Shown piece after piece: positions 5,238 to 5,245 of a stretch of DNA of 5,245 nt. The translations under genes and the position numbers were made by a program. The stretch is from Dehalococcoidales bacterium. Its GTDB lineage: Bacteria; Chloroflexota; Dehalococcoidia; Dehalococcoidales; CSSed11-197. The stretch covers positions 1 through 5,245 of the forward strand of contig JAQWDO010000067.1 of assembly GCA_028705415.1 (NCBI GenBank), in the 5' to 3' direction. The notes under the pieces were generated by a model. It had not been told where the DNA came from, ran no database searches, and saw only the letters and a list, made by a program, of their open reading frames with translations. Numbering within the stretch: the first letter of the stretch is position 1; every line of letters starts with the position of its first letter.

Positions 5238-5245
5238 CTACAGCC

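Noticed and set aside
1..5245. Mobile element, CRISPR array, phage or toxin-antitoxin system
   Set aside because: No terminal repeats, repeated spacers, transposase or integrase motifs, or small paired genes were found. Coding style is even across the window.

Overview
The window reads as ordinary chromosomal DNA of a low-to-mid GC Gram-positive bacterium, most likely a Clostridia-type Firmicute. I infer this from the tight purine-rich Shine-Dalgarno sites, a TTG start on ksgA, a ksgA-ispE pair belonging to the MEP isoprenoid route, an MntP-type manganese exporter and a WYL-domain regulator. No gene identifies the genus, and this placement is an inference from gene content and style, not a database match.

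Layout, left to right. Positions 1-414 (minus) hold the N-terminal part of an RNase H-fold, DEDD-type 3'-5' exonuclease-like protein (YprB/RNase_H_2 type) that is cut by the window edge. Just upstream of it on the same strand, 466-1437 encodes a 323-residue HTH-WYL-WCX transcriptional regulator; the two probably form one transcription unit read leftward. A 142-bp divergent intergenic region (1438-1579) carries a good promoter for the regulator, a candidate near-leaderless promoter for mntP, and an inverted repeat between them. mntP (1580-2146) and a tRNA nucleotidyltransferase (2204-3478) read rightward; a short GC hairpin with a T-run and an extended -10 promoter lie between them. The right half (3487-5237, minus) is a ksgA-ispE operon with a 13-nt gene overlap, convergent to the nucleotidyltransferase gene with only 8 bp between stop codons.

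How the genes work together: three are housekeeping genes, covering tRNA 3'-end maturation, 16S rRNA dimethylation and isoprenoid precursor synthesis. MntP handles manganese export. The regulator/nuclease pair is the only part whose biology is not predictable from the sequence. WYL regulators in other bacteria are often tied to DNA damage or phage-defence loci, but nothing here beyond co-orientation with a nuclease supports such a role. I see no mobile element, CRISPR array, tRNA, rRNA or riboswitch, and no strong evidence for an undescribed system. The best leads are regulatory: the divergent region, the missing Shine-Dalgarno of mntP, and the degenerate WYL motif.
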